Of a stretch of 41,831 nt of DNA, positions 28,154 through 35,943 are shown piece after piece. Under the pieces are notes generated by a model that was given only the letters and a program-made list of their open reading frames with translations, was not told the DNA's origin and did no database searches. The stretch's first letter is position 1. Each line of letters begins with the position of its first letter. Position numbers and translations under genes: made by a program. Origin of the DNA: an uncultured Saprospiraceae bacterium (GTDB lineage: Bacteria; Bacteroidota; Bacteroidia; Chitinophagales; Saprospiraceae); the NCBI GenBank assembly GCA_938016265.1, contig CALLWB010000045.1, forward strand, positions 1 to 41,831. Reading direction: 5' to 3'.

Positions 28154-28169
28154 GATGATTTATTTTGCG

Positions 28170-28177
28170 CAAATATA
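28170..28177 (-). promoter_or_regulatory. -7 box (TATATTTG) for lpdA
   Basis: The minus strand 28177-28170 reads TATATTTG, an exact TAnnTTTG match. Start would be near 28163, about 10 bases from the lpdA ATG. No TTTG is seen at -33. Confidence 0.45.
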
Positions 28178-28256
28178 AGTAATTTAATGCTAGGATGCTT
28201 GCTGTTGGTGGAGGAGTCCTTGATTTGTTTGATAAAAATTATTCCAGCATAATATT

Positions 28257-28264
28257 TACCTTTG
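28257..28264 (+). promoter_or_regulatory. -7 box (TACCTTTG) for the phosphodiester glycosidase gene
   Basis: TACCTTTG fits TAnnTTTG. Two overlapping TTTG motifs lie upstream (28224-28231), but at 25 or more bases, longer than usual. Confidence 0.4.
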
Positions 28265-28298
28265 ACAAAACATATTTACTTGGTCGGATTTCCATTTA

Positions 28299-29135
28299 AT
28301 GCCTGTTAGAATATTCGATGGGAATCTTTTTTTTGCAAAAAACTGCTACATGGTTTATTTTATGAATGGGTTGGTTTTATTGTTGTTTGTTACTTGTCAG
28401 TCTGTTTCTACGGATACCAAGATTACCCAAAAAGGGAAGAATCAAGATGTCCGTCCGCCAACAGAATTTAAACAAGAGATAATTGAATACAAAGGCGTGG
28501 ATTATATCATCGGTATTGTCGATTTGAGAACGACCAATCTTAGAACGTTTTACAAAGAGGACAATGGAGCACTTTACCAAAACTTTGAAGCAATTGCTGA
28601 AGACCAAAAAACAGAAGGCAATGAATTGATCTTTGCTATGAATGGCGGCATCTTCAACAAAGACAGAAGCCCAACTGGCCTGTACATAGAAGATGGAAAG
28701 GAAATCACCCCAATAAACACCAACAAAGGAAAAGGAAACTTTTTTCTAGAACCCAATGGCATCCTTACCATTACAAAAGACAACAACGCCACTATCACCA
28801 ACACCCCAAAATACAAGCAGTTAACAAATACCAGAACCGCCATCCAATCCGGCCCCCAACTACTAACCACAGGCAATATTCACCCCAAATTCAACGAAAA
28901 TTCTACCAACACGCATATTCGAAATGGAGTAGGGGTGATCGATCAAAATACGCTGGTATTCGCCATGAGCCGCAAAAAAGTCAATCTATTCACCTTTGCC
29001 TCTTTTTTCAAGGATAAATTTGAATGTCAGGACGCGCTGTACCTTGATGGTTTTGTATCTAAAGTCTATTCTCCAGAATTAGAGCTCACCGATATGGAAA
29101 GTGACTTTTCCGTGATCATTGGAGTGGTGCAATAG
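28299..29135 (+). CDS. Phosphodiester glycosidase (NAGPA/YigE-like) family protein, probable lipoprotein
   Basis: A 278-residue protein whose core matches the family of the human 'uncovering enzyme' (PF09992): IFAMNGGIFNKDRSPTGLY (~111-129), GNFFLEPNGIL, and a C-terminal YLDGFVSKVYSP block. Members cleave N-acetylglucosamine phosphodiesters or act on cell-wall sugars; the substrate here is unknown. The N-terminus has a hydrophobic stretch (MNGLVLLLFVTC) with a plausible lipobox cysteine at residue 33, so it is likely membrane-anchored. Alternative ATG starts at 28350 and 28362 would give a shorter, more standard signal peptide. Confidence 0.83.
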   Translation: MPVRIFDGNLFFAKNCYMVYFMNGLVLLLFVTCQSVSTDTKITQKGKNQDVRPPTEFKQEIIEYKGVDYIIGIVDLRTTNLRTFYKEDNGALYQNFEAIAEDQKTEGNELIFAMNGGIFNKDRSPTGLYIEDGKEITPINTNKGKGNFFLEPNGILTITKDNNATITNTPKYKQLTNTRTAIQSGPQLLTTGNIHPKFNENSTNTHIRNGVGVIDQNTLVFAMSRKKVNLFTFASFFKDKFECQDALYLDGFVSKVYSPELELTDMESDFSVIIGVVQ

Positions 29136-29233
29136 AATGGCGAGCCAATGGTCCACTAAGCTTGACCTAAGATTCCTTCACGATCTCGAAGAATTTTGAA
29201 TGTGGTCCTAGGAATCGCTGAGTTTCTAGTCCT

Positions 29234-30553
29234 CTACTTTCCATCCACATGGAATTTTCGAGTAGTGACTCCATCATCGACCCTTAAGGTCAATACATAC
29301 ATACCCGAAGCAACATTCCCAAAATCAAGTTGCTTCTGCAAATGCTGATCGACAGCAATTTGCTCTTCGTAAATGACCTGACCAACCAAGGAGGAAACCG
29401 TGATCAATAAGTTGACCCGCTTATCAAACGACAAATCCAGTTGGACGGGACCAGTTGTTGGATTAGGGACAAGAGCAATGGATTGTAGAGATTTTATGTT
29501 CTTAACACGACCAGGAATTGCTGCTAACACTAATTCTGTGCTTATCGAAGTACACCCATTACTATCCGTGACAGTTGCAGTATAAACGCCAGGTTCGAGA
29601 TTGGAAAGGCTCAAATCGGTAGCACCATTTGACCATAAATAGGAGTAGGGCATAGTGCCGCCTGAAGCTGTAACAGTTGCCATTCCATCATTTGCATCTA
29701 CGATTGTTTCATCTACAGTGGTTATGGTTGAATTGAGCACCTGAGGGTTTTGAATTAGGATGGAAGAAACGATACCAACGCAACCCAAAGCATCTGTCAT
29801 TGTAACAGCATAGCTTCCCGCGGGCACACTAACTAAATCTTCCTGAGTAGATCCGTTGCTCCAGTTGAAGGTAAATGGAGGCGTTCCAATGTTGGGGGTG
29901 ATAAATATAATTCCGTCATTATCCCCAGCACAAAGAGGCATACGGATGCTGTCTGTCGTAATGGTAAGCATTTGGCAGGCTTCCTGAAATGTTTGGACAG
30001 CGCCAAAACTTCCGATATCACCAGTATTTATAAAGTTTACATTTACGGCGTTTCCTGCATAATAGAAAGACACATCGCCTGTACCTGTAGGCGGAGCTAC
30101 CCATTCTACCTGGAAAATACCAGAAGCATTAGGAGCAGAATGTTCGACATAAGTTCGACCCCCTCCTAGAGAAATTGTAGCAATTGTTGTTCCTGCAATT
30201 GGTGATTGCCAGGTGCCAGCATTCATATTTGCACTTGTCAATGCGGTCATTTGGAAACCATAGCCACTAGGAATTCCCATGGTAGAACTTACCTGCACTT
30301 CCACCGAATAAGTCGCTCCAGCAGTATATTCTGAAGTAAGTGGAACGCCTAATGGATCTTTTACAGTGAGCTGAATGTTGACGGTGCCGAAGTTGGCACT
30401 TCCTCCTGTATGACAAATTCCACAAGTCGGGCCTGTTTCTCCTGGGGCTCCCGTATTCCCAGAATTTGCAGTAGTGGCCCTACCACCTGAGCTGCTAATC
30501 AAGGCATAACCAAGGGCAAGTGTAAACAGGGAAAACAATATTTTGGTTTTCAT
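29234..30553 (-). CDS. T9SS-sorted protein with Reeler-like (choice-of-anchor V) domain, CxxCH motif and SprB repeats
   Basis: A 439-residue exported protein. Order: signal peptide; GAPGETGPTCGICHTGG with a CxxCH motif (C44, C47, H48); a beta domain (~55-185) of the Reeler/choice-of-anchor V kind (GYGFQMTAL, EVEWVAPP-like); two SprB-type repeats (~200-345, each with an FNWSNGSTQ/YLWSNGATD motif and YxVTMTD/YTATVTD); and a Por secretion tail (~355-439) from VPNPTTGPVQLDL to ASGMYVLTL and TTRKFHVDGK. It should be exported by T9SS and anchored or released at the surface. The CxxCH could bind haem c, but a single site next to a signal peptide is only suggestive. It reads toward 28299-29135 (convergent). 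Confidence 0.87.
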   Translation of the reverse strand: MKTKILFSLFTLALGYALISSSGGRATTANSGNTGAPGETGPTCGICHTGGSANFGTVNIQLTVKDPLGVPLTSEYTAGATYSVEVQVSSTMGIPSGYGFQMTALTSANMNAGTWQSPIAGTTIATISLGGGRTYVEHSAPNASGIFQVEWVAPPTGTGDVSFYYAGNAVNVNFINTGDIGSFGAVQTFQEACQMLTITTDSIRMPLCAGDNDGIIFITPNIGTPPFTFNWSNGSTQEDLVSVPAGSYAVTMTDALGCVGIVSSILIQNPQVLNSTITTVDETIVDANDGMATVTASGGTMPYSYLWSNGATDLSLSNLEPGVYTATVTDSNGCTSISTELVLAAIPGRVKNIKSLQSIALVPNPTTGPVQLDLSFDKRVNLLITVSSLVGQVIYEEQIAVDQHLQKQLDFGNVASGMYVLTLRVDDGVTTRKFHVDGK

Positions 30554-30739
30554 AGAGAGATGATTAAGGTCATAAAAAATGTAGGGAATCTAGAGAAGAT
30601 TGGAGTCCTATTATATTATCCTAAAATAATATTTTTTTTGACAGATGTCAACAGTCCATAGGAATTTGATTCTGTTCTTTATGGAAAGACGGCTGCGATT
30701 TTAGGAACAGTTTGTAAAAAAACCTTCTATCATTTAGTA

Positions 30740-31591
30740 TTAAATCCCAAGAAAATTGTCGTCTGTTGCTAGCAAATCTACTGGGTAGTCCGCTTCGCCT
30801 CTCACTGCCATCCCATCTTCGATCTTGATTTTGAAACTGTACTTCCCTTTGTCTGATTTTTGGGTTAGCAATTTGACGGCTTTTAGTCCGAAAACTAGTT
30901 CTTGCTCTCCTTCGTATTCGAGGCCGGACTCTCCAGCGTTTTCAAATTTGCCGGATACTTTTCCTTTGAAGAGGTCTTGGATATCTGGTAGGTTTATATC
31001 TACCAAGCCATTGGTTTTGTCGATGCCGTTCATAGAAAAGGAGTTGCTGGTCAGGACGTCTGTTACTATGAATAGCTGGTTGTTGTCAAGCATTTCGCGG
31101 AATTGATTGCCAACTGTTTCGCGGATAGATGCCCCGTGTAGGAAACTGTCTAGTGCGATATGACTTACACTGTGCATTTTAGCGTTTCCGCCCACTGCAA
31201 AATTGATTTTTTCTATTGATTTTAACGATGCTTCGATCTTCAATTTTAGGTCTTCTGTTTGTTCGCTGATTGGCAATTTTAGGAAATTGAGCATCAACTC
31301 TACACCCGCATCTACCCCGACGTCTGAAGATCGGGTGGCTTTGATCCCGCTAGCCAGTGTGCCTGCTTTGACGGGAGGAAGTGCTTCGTCTGCAATCAGT
31401 AACTCATCTATTCCAGCATTCGCATCATCAAGAACGGGAGTGGTAAAGACATCTTTTACCCATGCCCAAACGCCAGATTGCTGGCGGCTTAAGACCTGCA
31501 ATGGTTGGATATTCTCCCTTGGATTTAGTACAAGATTGAAACCTTTGGCCTTTATTAATTCTATTAGTTGATCTTTACAATTAAGATTCAT
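30740..31591 (-). CDS. Bacterial gasdermin (pore-forming cell-death effector)
   Basis: A 283-residue protein matching bacterial gasdermins in length and in several conserved blocks: NPRENIQPLQVLSRQ (~23-37), ALPPVKAGTLASGIKATRSSD (~70-90), LFIVTDVLTSNSF (~173-185), INLPDIQDLFKGKVSG (~199-214) and LVFGLKAVKLL (~232-242). From memory, the first, second and last blocks line up with the Vitiosangium bGSDM (ADIQPLQVLERQ, LPPIKRDT, LVFGFQAVRLF). Its only cysteine is Cys5, the near-N-terminal position where bGSDMs are palmitoylated. After the pore-forming domain there is a tail of about 40 residues (243-283), the inhibitory segment expected to be removed by a protease. It starts 12 bases after the CHAT-protease stop codon, so the two form one operon. 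Role: inner-membrane pores and abortive infection. The call is by eye, but several independent blocks agree. Confidence 0.9.
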   Translation of the reverse strand: MNLNCKDQLIELIKAKGFNLVLNPRENIQPLQVLSRQQSGVWAWVKDVFTTPVLDDANAGIDELLIADEALPPVKAGTLASGIKATRSSDVGVDAGVELMLNFLKLPISEQTEDLKLKIEASLKSIEKINFAVGGNAKMHSVSHIALDSFLHGASIRETVGNQFREMLDNNQLFIVTDVLTSNSFSMNGIDKTNGLVDINLPDIQDLFKGKVSGKFENAGESGLEYEGEQELVFGLKAVKLLTQKSDKGKYSFKIKIEDGMAVRGEADYPVDLLATDDNFLGI

Positions 31592-31603
31592 AATGGTTGT
31601 TTT

Positions 31604-33010
31604 TTAGTCGGTTAATACAAATACTTCCTTCCCGAAATTGGAAAAAAGGTGCGGCATTTCATGAACTTTAATACCGTCTTGATCAGGATAGTCTTCTCGT
31701 CTTAACGCATTCAGGGCTTGCTTGAAGGCAAACTCAATAGGCTGGTCGACAAATAATCTTTTATAGAAAACATTGGCGAATAGAATAGCTGCATCTACTG
31801 GAATTTTTCCATTCATCCCAATGACATAAGGAGCAAATTTTGCAATGGCTGTTGCATGTTTTAATGAATTGCAGGCACTTATACAAACGAGTTCTAACTT
31901 GCTATTGTCCTTTGCCAACTCTTCAAATTCGCCAGCGAGTTCTGTCGGGCTAATTCTTGCGGTTTGGTCATCTTTTTTTACAAAAAGCAGAAAGGGGGGC
32001 AGATTCTCCTTTGGTTTTGGCCGTTCGCCATGCACGGATAGGTGGATATAATTTGGGTTGTCGGCATTGTGCAATTCCAGAAATAACTCATTGGCTTTGA
32101 CTTGAAGTTTTGATTGGAGTTTTACCTGATTTTCCATTCTGCTATCTTGCAGGGCGTCATCTATAGCGGTATGTTCCTTGGCAAAACCAACTGGAGATTT
32201 GCCGTCTGGGCAAGAGGTGAGGTATAGAAATTTTTTGGTGGTAAGTTGGGTGATATTCTCAGCGACTCCTGTCCCGTTTGTTGATGTTGGAGTTTTATTT
32301 GAAGAGGCATTCCCATCTATATTATCAATGAGTTCTAATAGAACGTCTACTGTTTTTCGATTTTGTACGCGGAGTGTCTCACTAGTTATGATTCCTCTTC
32401 TGTAATCCTTATTAACTTGGAAATAGTTAGATTTTAGGTGGATGATTTCATTTTGGAGGTCTTTGTTGTTGGAATGCTGAATAGCTTGTTCTGTCTGATT
32501 TAGTGCTTCTTCGATATTGCCTTCTGCGATAATTTTTTTCAAGTGAAGGACTGGTGTTTTAGTAGGTTGGGTTACGTTAAGAATTTCTTTTGCGATGCTT
32601 ACCAATTCTAGTTCCCGGTCACTTTTAGAAAGTTGACTCAGGTAACGGCCGTTTTTGGGTAGTGGCTGAGCGTTGAGTTTTGCAAAATGGTAGGCTTCCC
32701 AATTGGCTGGGCGGTAGAGAATAGGGATTAGTGTTAATTTACCATTTTCTACTCTTTTGATGACTGTTTGTTCTAAATCAGGAAAGTGCTTAGCGGCTAA
32801 AAGTTTGATACTGATGATGAAAATGGCTACTTGACTTTCGGCAAGATTTTTATCCATTTCTTCCTCCATACTTACCCCTGGATTTATCATTCCATGATGC
32901 CATACTTCTATCTGCCCTTTGCTTATGGAAAGCGCAAAGTGTGCTAAGAGTTCATCTATAAATTTTTGATCCTCTCCTTCGAAAGAAATAAAGATTTTAG
33001 TCTTACTAAT
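31604..33010 (-). CDS. TIR - helical adaptor (EAD-like) - CHAT protease, partner of the gasdermin
   Basis: From the ATT at 33010 the protein is 468 residues. Residues ~1-140 form a TIR domain: KIFISFEGED, then VAIFIISIKLLAA and LIPILYRPANW. Residues ~155-230 are an all-helical region (LKKIIAEGNIEEAL, DYRRGIITSETLRVQNRK, LLELID) resembling effector-associated domain 11, a death-fold-like adaptor. Residues ~258-468 are a CHAT caspase-like peptidase with catalytic His327 (YIHLSVHGE) and Cys380 (CISACNS). An in-frame TGA at 33014-33016 and the absence of any ATG, GTG or TTG before the ATG at 32890 mean that a full TIR needs the ATT start; from 32890 the protein would be 428 residues and lack the first TIR strand. 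It probably senses infection through TIR/adaptor interactions and cuts the gasdermin. Domains are firm, the EAD type less so, the start uncertain. Confidence 0.85.
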   Translation of the reverse strand: MSKTKIFISFEGEDQKFIDELLAHFALSISKGQIEVWHHGMINPGVSMEEEMDKNLAESQVAIFIISIKLLAAKHFPDLEQTVIKRVENGKLTLIPILYRPANWEAYHFAKLNAQPLPKNGRYLSQLSKSDRELELVSIAKEILNVTQPTKTPVLHLKKIIAEGNIEEALNQTEQAIQHSNNKDLQNEIIHLKSNYFQVNKDYRRGIITSETLRVQNRKTVDVLLELIDNIDGNASSNKTPTSTNGTGVAENITQLTTKKFLYLTSCPDGKSPVGFAKEHTAIDDALQDSRMENQVKLQSKLQVKANELFLELHNADNPNYIHLSVHGERPKPKENLPPFLLFVKKDDQTARISPTELAGEFEELAKDNSKLELVCISACNSLKHATAIAKFAPYVIGMNGKIPVDAAILFANVFYKRLFVDQPIEFAFKQALNALRREDYPDQDGIKVHEMPHLFSNFGKEVFVLTD

Positions 33011-33061
33011 GGTTCAAAATTTTTAAAGGACAACAAATAAGTAACGCCAAACTAGCAGCAT

Positions 33062-33086
33062 AAAAAGCACCTGTTACAAAGGCGCT
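33062..33086 (-). promoter_or_regulatory. Terminator-like hairpin in the leader of the gasdermin operon
   Basis: On the minus strand, AGCGCCT (33086-33080) pairs with AGGTGCT (33072-33066), one G-U wobble, 7-base loop, followed by five U's (33066-33062). It lies downstream of the predicted promoter and ~50 bases before the ATT start, so it could attenuate transcription of the toxic operon. Confidence 0.45.
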
Positions 33087-33106
33087 GTATGCTGAAATCA
33101 AGTAGT

Positions 33107-33114
33107 CAAAAGTA
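33107..33114 (-). promoter_or_regulatory. -7 box (TACTTTTG) for the TIR-CHAT/gasdermin operon
   Basis: The minus strand 33114-33107 reads TACTTTTG, an exact TAnnTTTG match. A TTTG lies 24 bases upstream (33142-33139), slightly too far. The start would be ~33100, leaving a leader of about 90 bases. Confidence 0.5.
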
Positions 33115-33318
33115 CATTTTTTTTGCCATACATAATATCAAATTATGTAATTTTGAACTATCTGACTAGCCAACTTTCTTGTTGAAATTCGGTAAATGTT
33201 AATTGTGGAATAATCAAATTGTTATTTTTTGGCAAAACTAATCTATTGCGATTCAGTTATTTATGTTTTATTTTGGGTTTTTAAATAGTCAAAACTGGCA
33301 TTATTGGTAATATCTCAA

Positions 33319-33326
33319 TATCTTTG
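33319..33326 (+). promoter_or_regulatory. -7 box (TATCTTTG) for the RRM protein gene
   Basis: TATCTTTG is an exact TAnnTTTG match. The leader of about 93 bases is very AT-rich with long T tracts. No well-placed -33 TTTG is seen. It is divergent from the gasdermin operon promoter ~200 bases away. Confidence 0.45.
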
Positions 33327-33425
33327 TTACGATATGTAAGATTTTTTATAGTTCATTTAATTCTTGTTTTTAGATTTTTTTGACTTTATAAATCTATTTT
33401 TTATTTTTTATTTTAATATTTTATT

Positions 33426-33737
33426 ATGAACATTTTTGTTGCAAAATTGGACTTTGCTACTCGAGAAGAAGATTTGAGAAGTGGCTTTGAGCAATTTGGC
33501 GAAGTTAGTTCTGTTAAGATTATCTTAGACAGAGCTACTGGTAAATCTAAAGGATTCGGTTTCGTTGAGATGCCTAATGATGAGGAAGCTCAAAATGCAA
33601 TCGATTCTTTGAATGATCAAGAATTTGATGGACGAACTATTGTTGTGAAGAAAGCAGAGCCAAGAGAAAATAGAGATCGTCGTTCTAGCTACGGCAATGA
33701 CCGTGGTGGCGGAGGTGGATACAATAGAAGATACTAG
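33426..33737 (+). CDS. RRM-domain RNA-binding protein with glycine-rich tail
   Basis: A 103-residue protein with one RNA recognition motif: RNP2 is NIFVAKL (2-8) and RNP1 is KGFGFVEM (~42-49). The C-terminal ~25 residues are rich in Arg and Gly (NDRGGGGGYNRRY), as in cyanobacterial Rbp proteins and the similar small RRM proteins of Bacteroidota. Such proteins bind single-stranded RNA, often in cold or stress adaptation; the targets here are unknown. The long AT-rich leader suggests high or regulated expression. It is followed by a strong terminator and is a single-gene unit. Confidence 0.95.
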   Translation: MNIFVAKLDFATREEDLRSGFEQFGEVSSVKIILDRATGKSKGFGFVEMPNDEEAQNAIDSLNDQEFDGRTIVVKKAEPRENRDRRSSYGNDRGGGGGYNRRY

Positions 33738-33765
33738 TATCTGACATTGTAAATAAAGATCAACG

Positions 33766-33804
33766 GAAAGGCTGCTTGTTTTAAACAGGTAGCCTTTCTT
33801 TTTT
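33766..33804 (+). terminator. Rho-independent terminator after RRM gene
   Basis: A stem of about 15-16 bp (33766-33781 with 33783-33798, with G-T wobbles) around the TTTAAA turn, followed by TTCTTTTTT. Between here and the lipoprotein gene at 34044 I see no gene or further structure. Confidence 0.88.
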
Positions 33805-34043
33805 GGGTAGTAGGTAGTTAATAAAAGGGGAACTTAGTGATTCAAATCGTCACGCACTACAAATCGGCGCTAATTCAGTAATTACAACTGTTTCAAAGAA
33901 CTTGTTTTAAGTTTAAGTGGACACTAGTGACTATAAACAATTCCTCCATTAAGCATTAACCAACTGCGTTTTCTTCCTTATTTATTATATTTGATCAAAA
34001 TTTATTTTAATCAACTCCGACAGCAATTTCCTAAATCTCCCCA

Positions 34044-34631
34044 ATGAAAATTTTATCCGTAACTCATTTTGCACTTCTGGCAAGTCTTTTCACCTTCCTA
34101 CTCACTGCTTGCAAATCCGAACAGGCAAATCAGCCAAATCTGCAAGAGGAAGTCACTACCGAAGTCAATACGCTAGAACCAGGGAAATCGCTAAAAGAAT
34201 ACATGAATACGATCTTCATTACAGGAAGAAATCTCTCGAAAAAATCAGATAATATTGTTAAAAAGTATGGAGAAAACTCTCCTGAACATCTAGCCATGAA
34301 GAAAGAACGATTGGCCGTAGACAAACGAAATGATATGGTCGTCGATGCCATTCTAAAGAAATTTGGATATCCAACCAATCAGGAATACGGCCCAGTGGTT
34401 TCTATGGTACCCTGGTTAGTTATTCACCAATCCGAAAGCCTGGAATTGAAAGAGAAACATTTCGACTTGATCCATAACGCCTACAAAAATGGAGACATCG
34501 ATGGCAATTCCTTTTCTATGTATCTAAACAGTTTATTCATCTTGCAAAATGGCAAGAATTTTTCCATGAACAAAACCTCCTTTTCTATTGAAGAAGAGAT
34601 CGAAGCGTTGGTAGCTGCTATTAAGAAGTAG
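34044..34631 (+). CDS. Hypothetical lipoprotein
   Basis: A 195-residue protein with a lipoprotein signal: a hydrophobic run ending in the lipobox LTAC (Cys23). The mature part is polar and mostly helical, with a lysine-rich middle (KKSDNIVKKYG) and no recognised family. It is probably a periplasm-facing lipoprotein. No operon partner: the RRM gene ends with a terminator upstream, and the desaturase downstream is on the other strand. Confidence 0.75.
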   Translation: MKILSVTHFALLASLFTFLLTACKSEQANQPNLQEEVTTEVNTLEPGKSLKEYMNTIFITGRNLSKKSDNIVKKYGENSPEHLAMKKERLAVDKRNDMVVDAILKKFGYPTNQEYGPVVSMVPWLVIHQSESLELKEKHFDLIHNAYKNGDIDGNSFSMYLNSLFILQNGKNFSMNKTSFSIEEEIEALVAAIKK

Positions 34632-34705
34632 TAAAGGGACTTTTTTGTAAAGGGTATAGGGGCAAATGCAGACGCTGATATTTTTTACCATCCACCAATC
34701 CACTA

Positions 34706-35812
34706 TTAACTATTAACCAATCCAGGATTTCCTGATCCAAACGCTCTCAACATTTTGATATGAGAGCCAACTGCTTTATGCAAATAATCAAACTCGTAGT
34801 ACGGGAGATTAAATTCGGTGACGGTTTGTTTGACGATTTGCGCTATTTTAGGATAATGTACGTGGCAGATGGTTGGGAATAGATGGTGCTCAATCTGAAA
34901 GTTCAGCCCGCCGACACACCAGGTGACAAATTTGCTCTTTGTAGAAAAGTTGGCGGTAGATTGTAGCTGGTGGATCGCCCAAGTATTTTCAAGCTGACCT
35001 TCTACAGCATCTTCCGCATCCAGATGTTCTGGCCCTTCCACGACGTGCGCCAGCTGAAAAACAACCGTTATCAACAACCCAGCAACCATATGCAGCAACA
35101 AAAAACCAAGCAAAACATAGCCAACAGACAAACCAATCGCAATAGGCAACACCAAAATATGTAGGAAATAAACAATTTTACTGACGATCATAATGATCGC
35201 TTCCCGTTTAGGATGAAACCCATTATTCTCCGTAAGGCCTTCCTTATTATACAATTTCAATTGACGGAAATCCTTGATGATCACCCAGCTTAGCGTAGCA
35301 AAACAGTACAACAGAAAAGCATAATAATGCTGAAACCGATGATGGGATTTCAATTTTCCATGGGGAGAAAGACGCAGAAATGGCTTGTCGTCAATGTCTT
35401 CATCAATGTGATAGACATTCGTATAAGTATGATGTAATAAATTGTGCTGAATCTTCCAGGTAAACGAACTGCCACCTACCATATTGAGTGAATAACTCAG
35501 GATTTTATTGACCGTCTTATTGCTGGAATAAGCACCGTGGTTGGCATCGTGCATGATACAAAGCCCAATGCCTGAGACTGCAAATCCCATCAAAACATAG
35601 AGCAAGACAATTCCCCAACCAGAAAACACTCCAGCAAACAGCAACGCATAAGGAACGAAATAACCTGTCAAAATACCCGTGGTCTTTAGATACATGATCC
35701 AATTACCCGTTTTCTTAATCTTGTTTTCGTTGAAATAAGCGTTCACTCGCTGTTGGAGTGTCCTGAAAAACAAAACCTTGTCACGTTTAGAAAATTGAAT
35801 CGGATGCTGCAT
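34706..35812 (-). CDS. Membrane fatty-acid desaturase (acyl-lipid/acyl-CoA type)
   Basis: A 368-residue integral membrane di-iron desaturase. The three histidine boxes are clear: HDANH (88-92), HNLLHH (123-128) and QIEHH (306-310), the last in FQIEHHLFPTICHVHY. The QxxHH third box and overall length place it with front-end or linoleoyl-CoA-type desaturases, though there is no cytochrome b5 domain. It adds a double bond to membrane fatty acids, probably to adjust fluidity. Regiospecificity cannot be read. It appears to be transcribed alone. Confidence 0.93.
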   Translation of the reverse strand: MQHPIQFSKRDKVLFFRTLQQRVNAYFNENKIKKTGNWIMYLKTTGILTGYFVPYALLFAGVFSGWGIVLLYVLMGFAVSGIGLCIMHDANHGAYSSNKTVNKILSYSLNMVGGSSFTWKIQHNLLHHTYTNVYHIDEDIDDKPFLRLSPHGKLKSHHRFQHYYAFLLYCFATLSWVIIKDFRQLKLYNKEGLTENNGFHPKREAIIMIVSKIVYFLHILVLPIAIGLSVGYVLLGFLLLHMVAGLLITVVFQLAHVVEGPEHLDAEDAVEGQLENTWAIHQLQSTANFSTKSKFVTWCVGGLNFQIEHHLFPTICHVHYPKIAQIVKQTVTEFNLPYYEFDYLHKAVGSHIKMLRAFGSGNPGLVNS

Positions 35813-35943
35813 GTTATTTGTTAGATTTGGAACTGCTAAGATGCTGATTTTATAGCAAGAACAGAAATATAAACGCTAGCAGGAGCAAAATGTTGTGGCG
35901 CTCAACGGCAATTAGTCGTGATACATAATCACTTCATCAGCAT

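Noticed and set aside
28299-29135. Phosphodiester glycosidase as a phage-defence glycosidase (uncovering DNA or cell wall)
   Set aside because: It is a predicted exported lipoprotein with no defence neighbour on its strand; the family is widespread in non-defence settings.
31604-33010. CHAT protease as part of a Craspase (type III-E CRISPR) system
   Set aside because: There is no gRAMP, no TPR-CHAT architecture and no CRISPR array; the N-terminal domain is TIR and the neighbour is a gasdermin.
33426-33737. RRM protein as a third member of the gasdermin defence operon
   Set aside because: It is divergent, has its own -7 box and its own terminator, and small RRM proteins are ordinary Bacteroidota genes.
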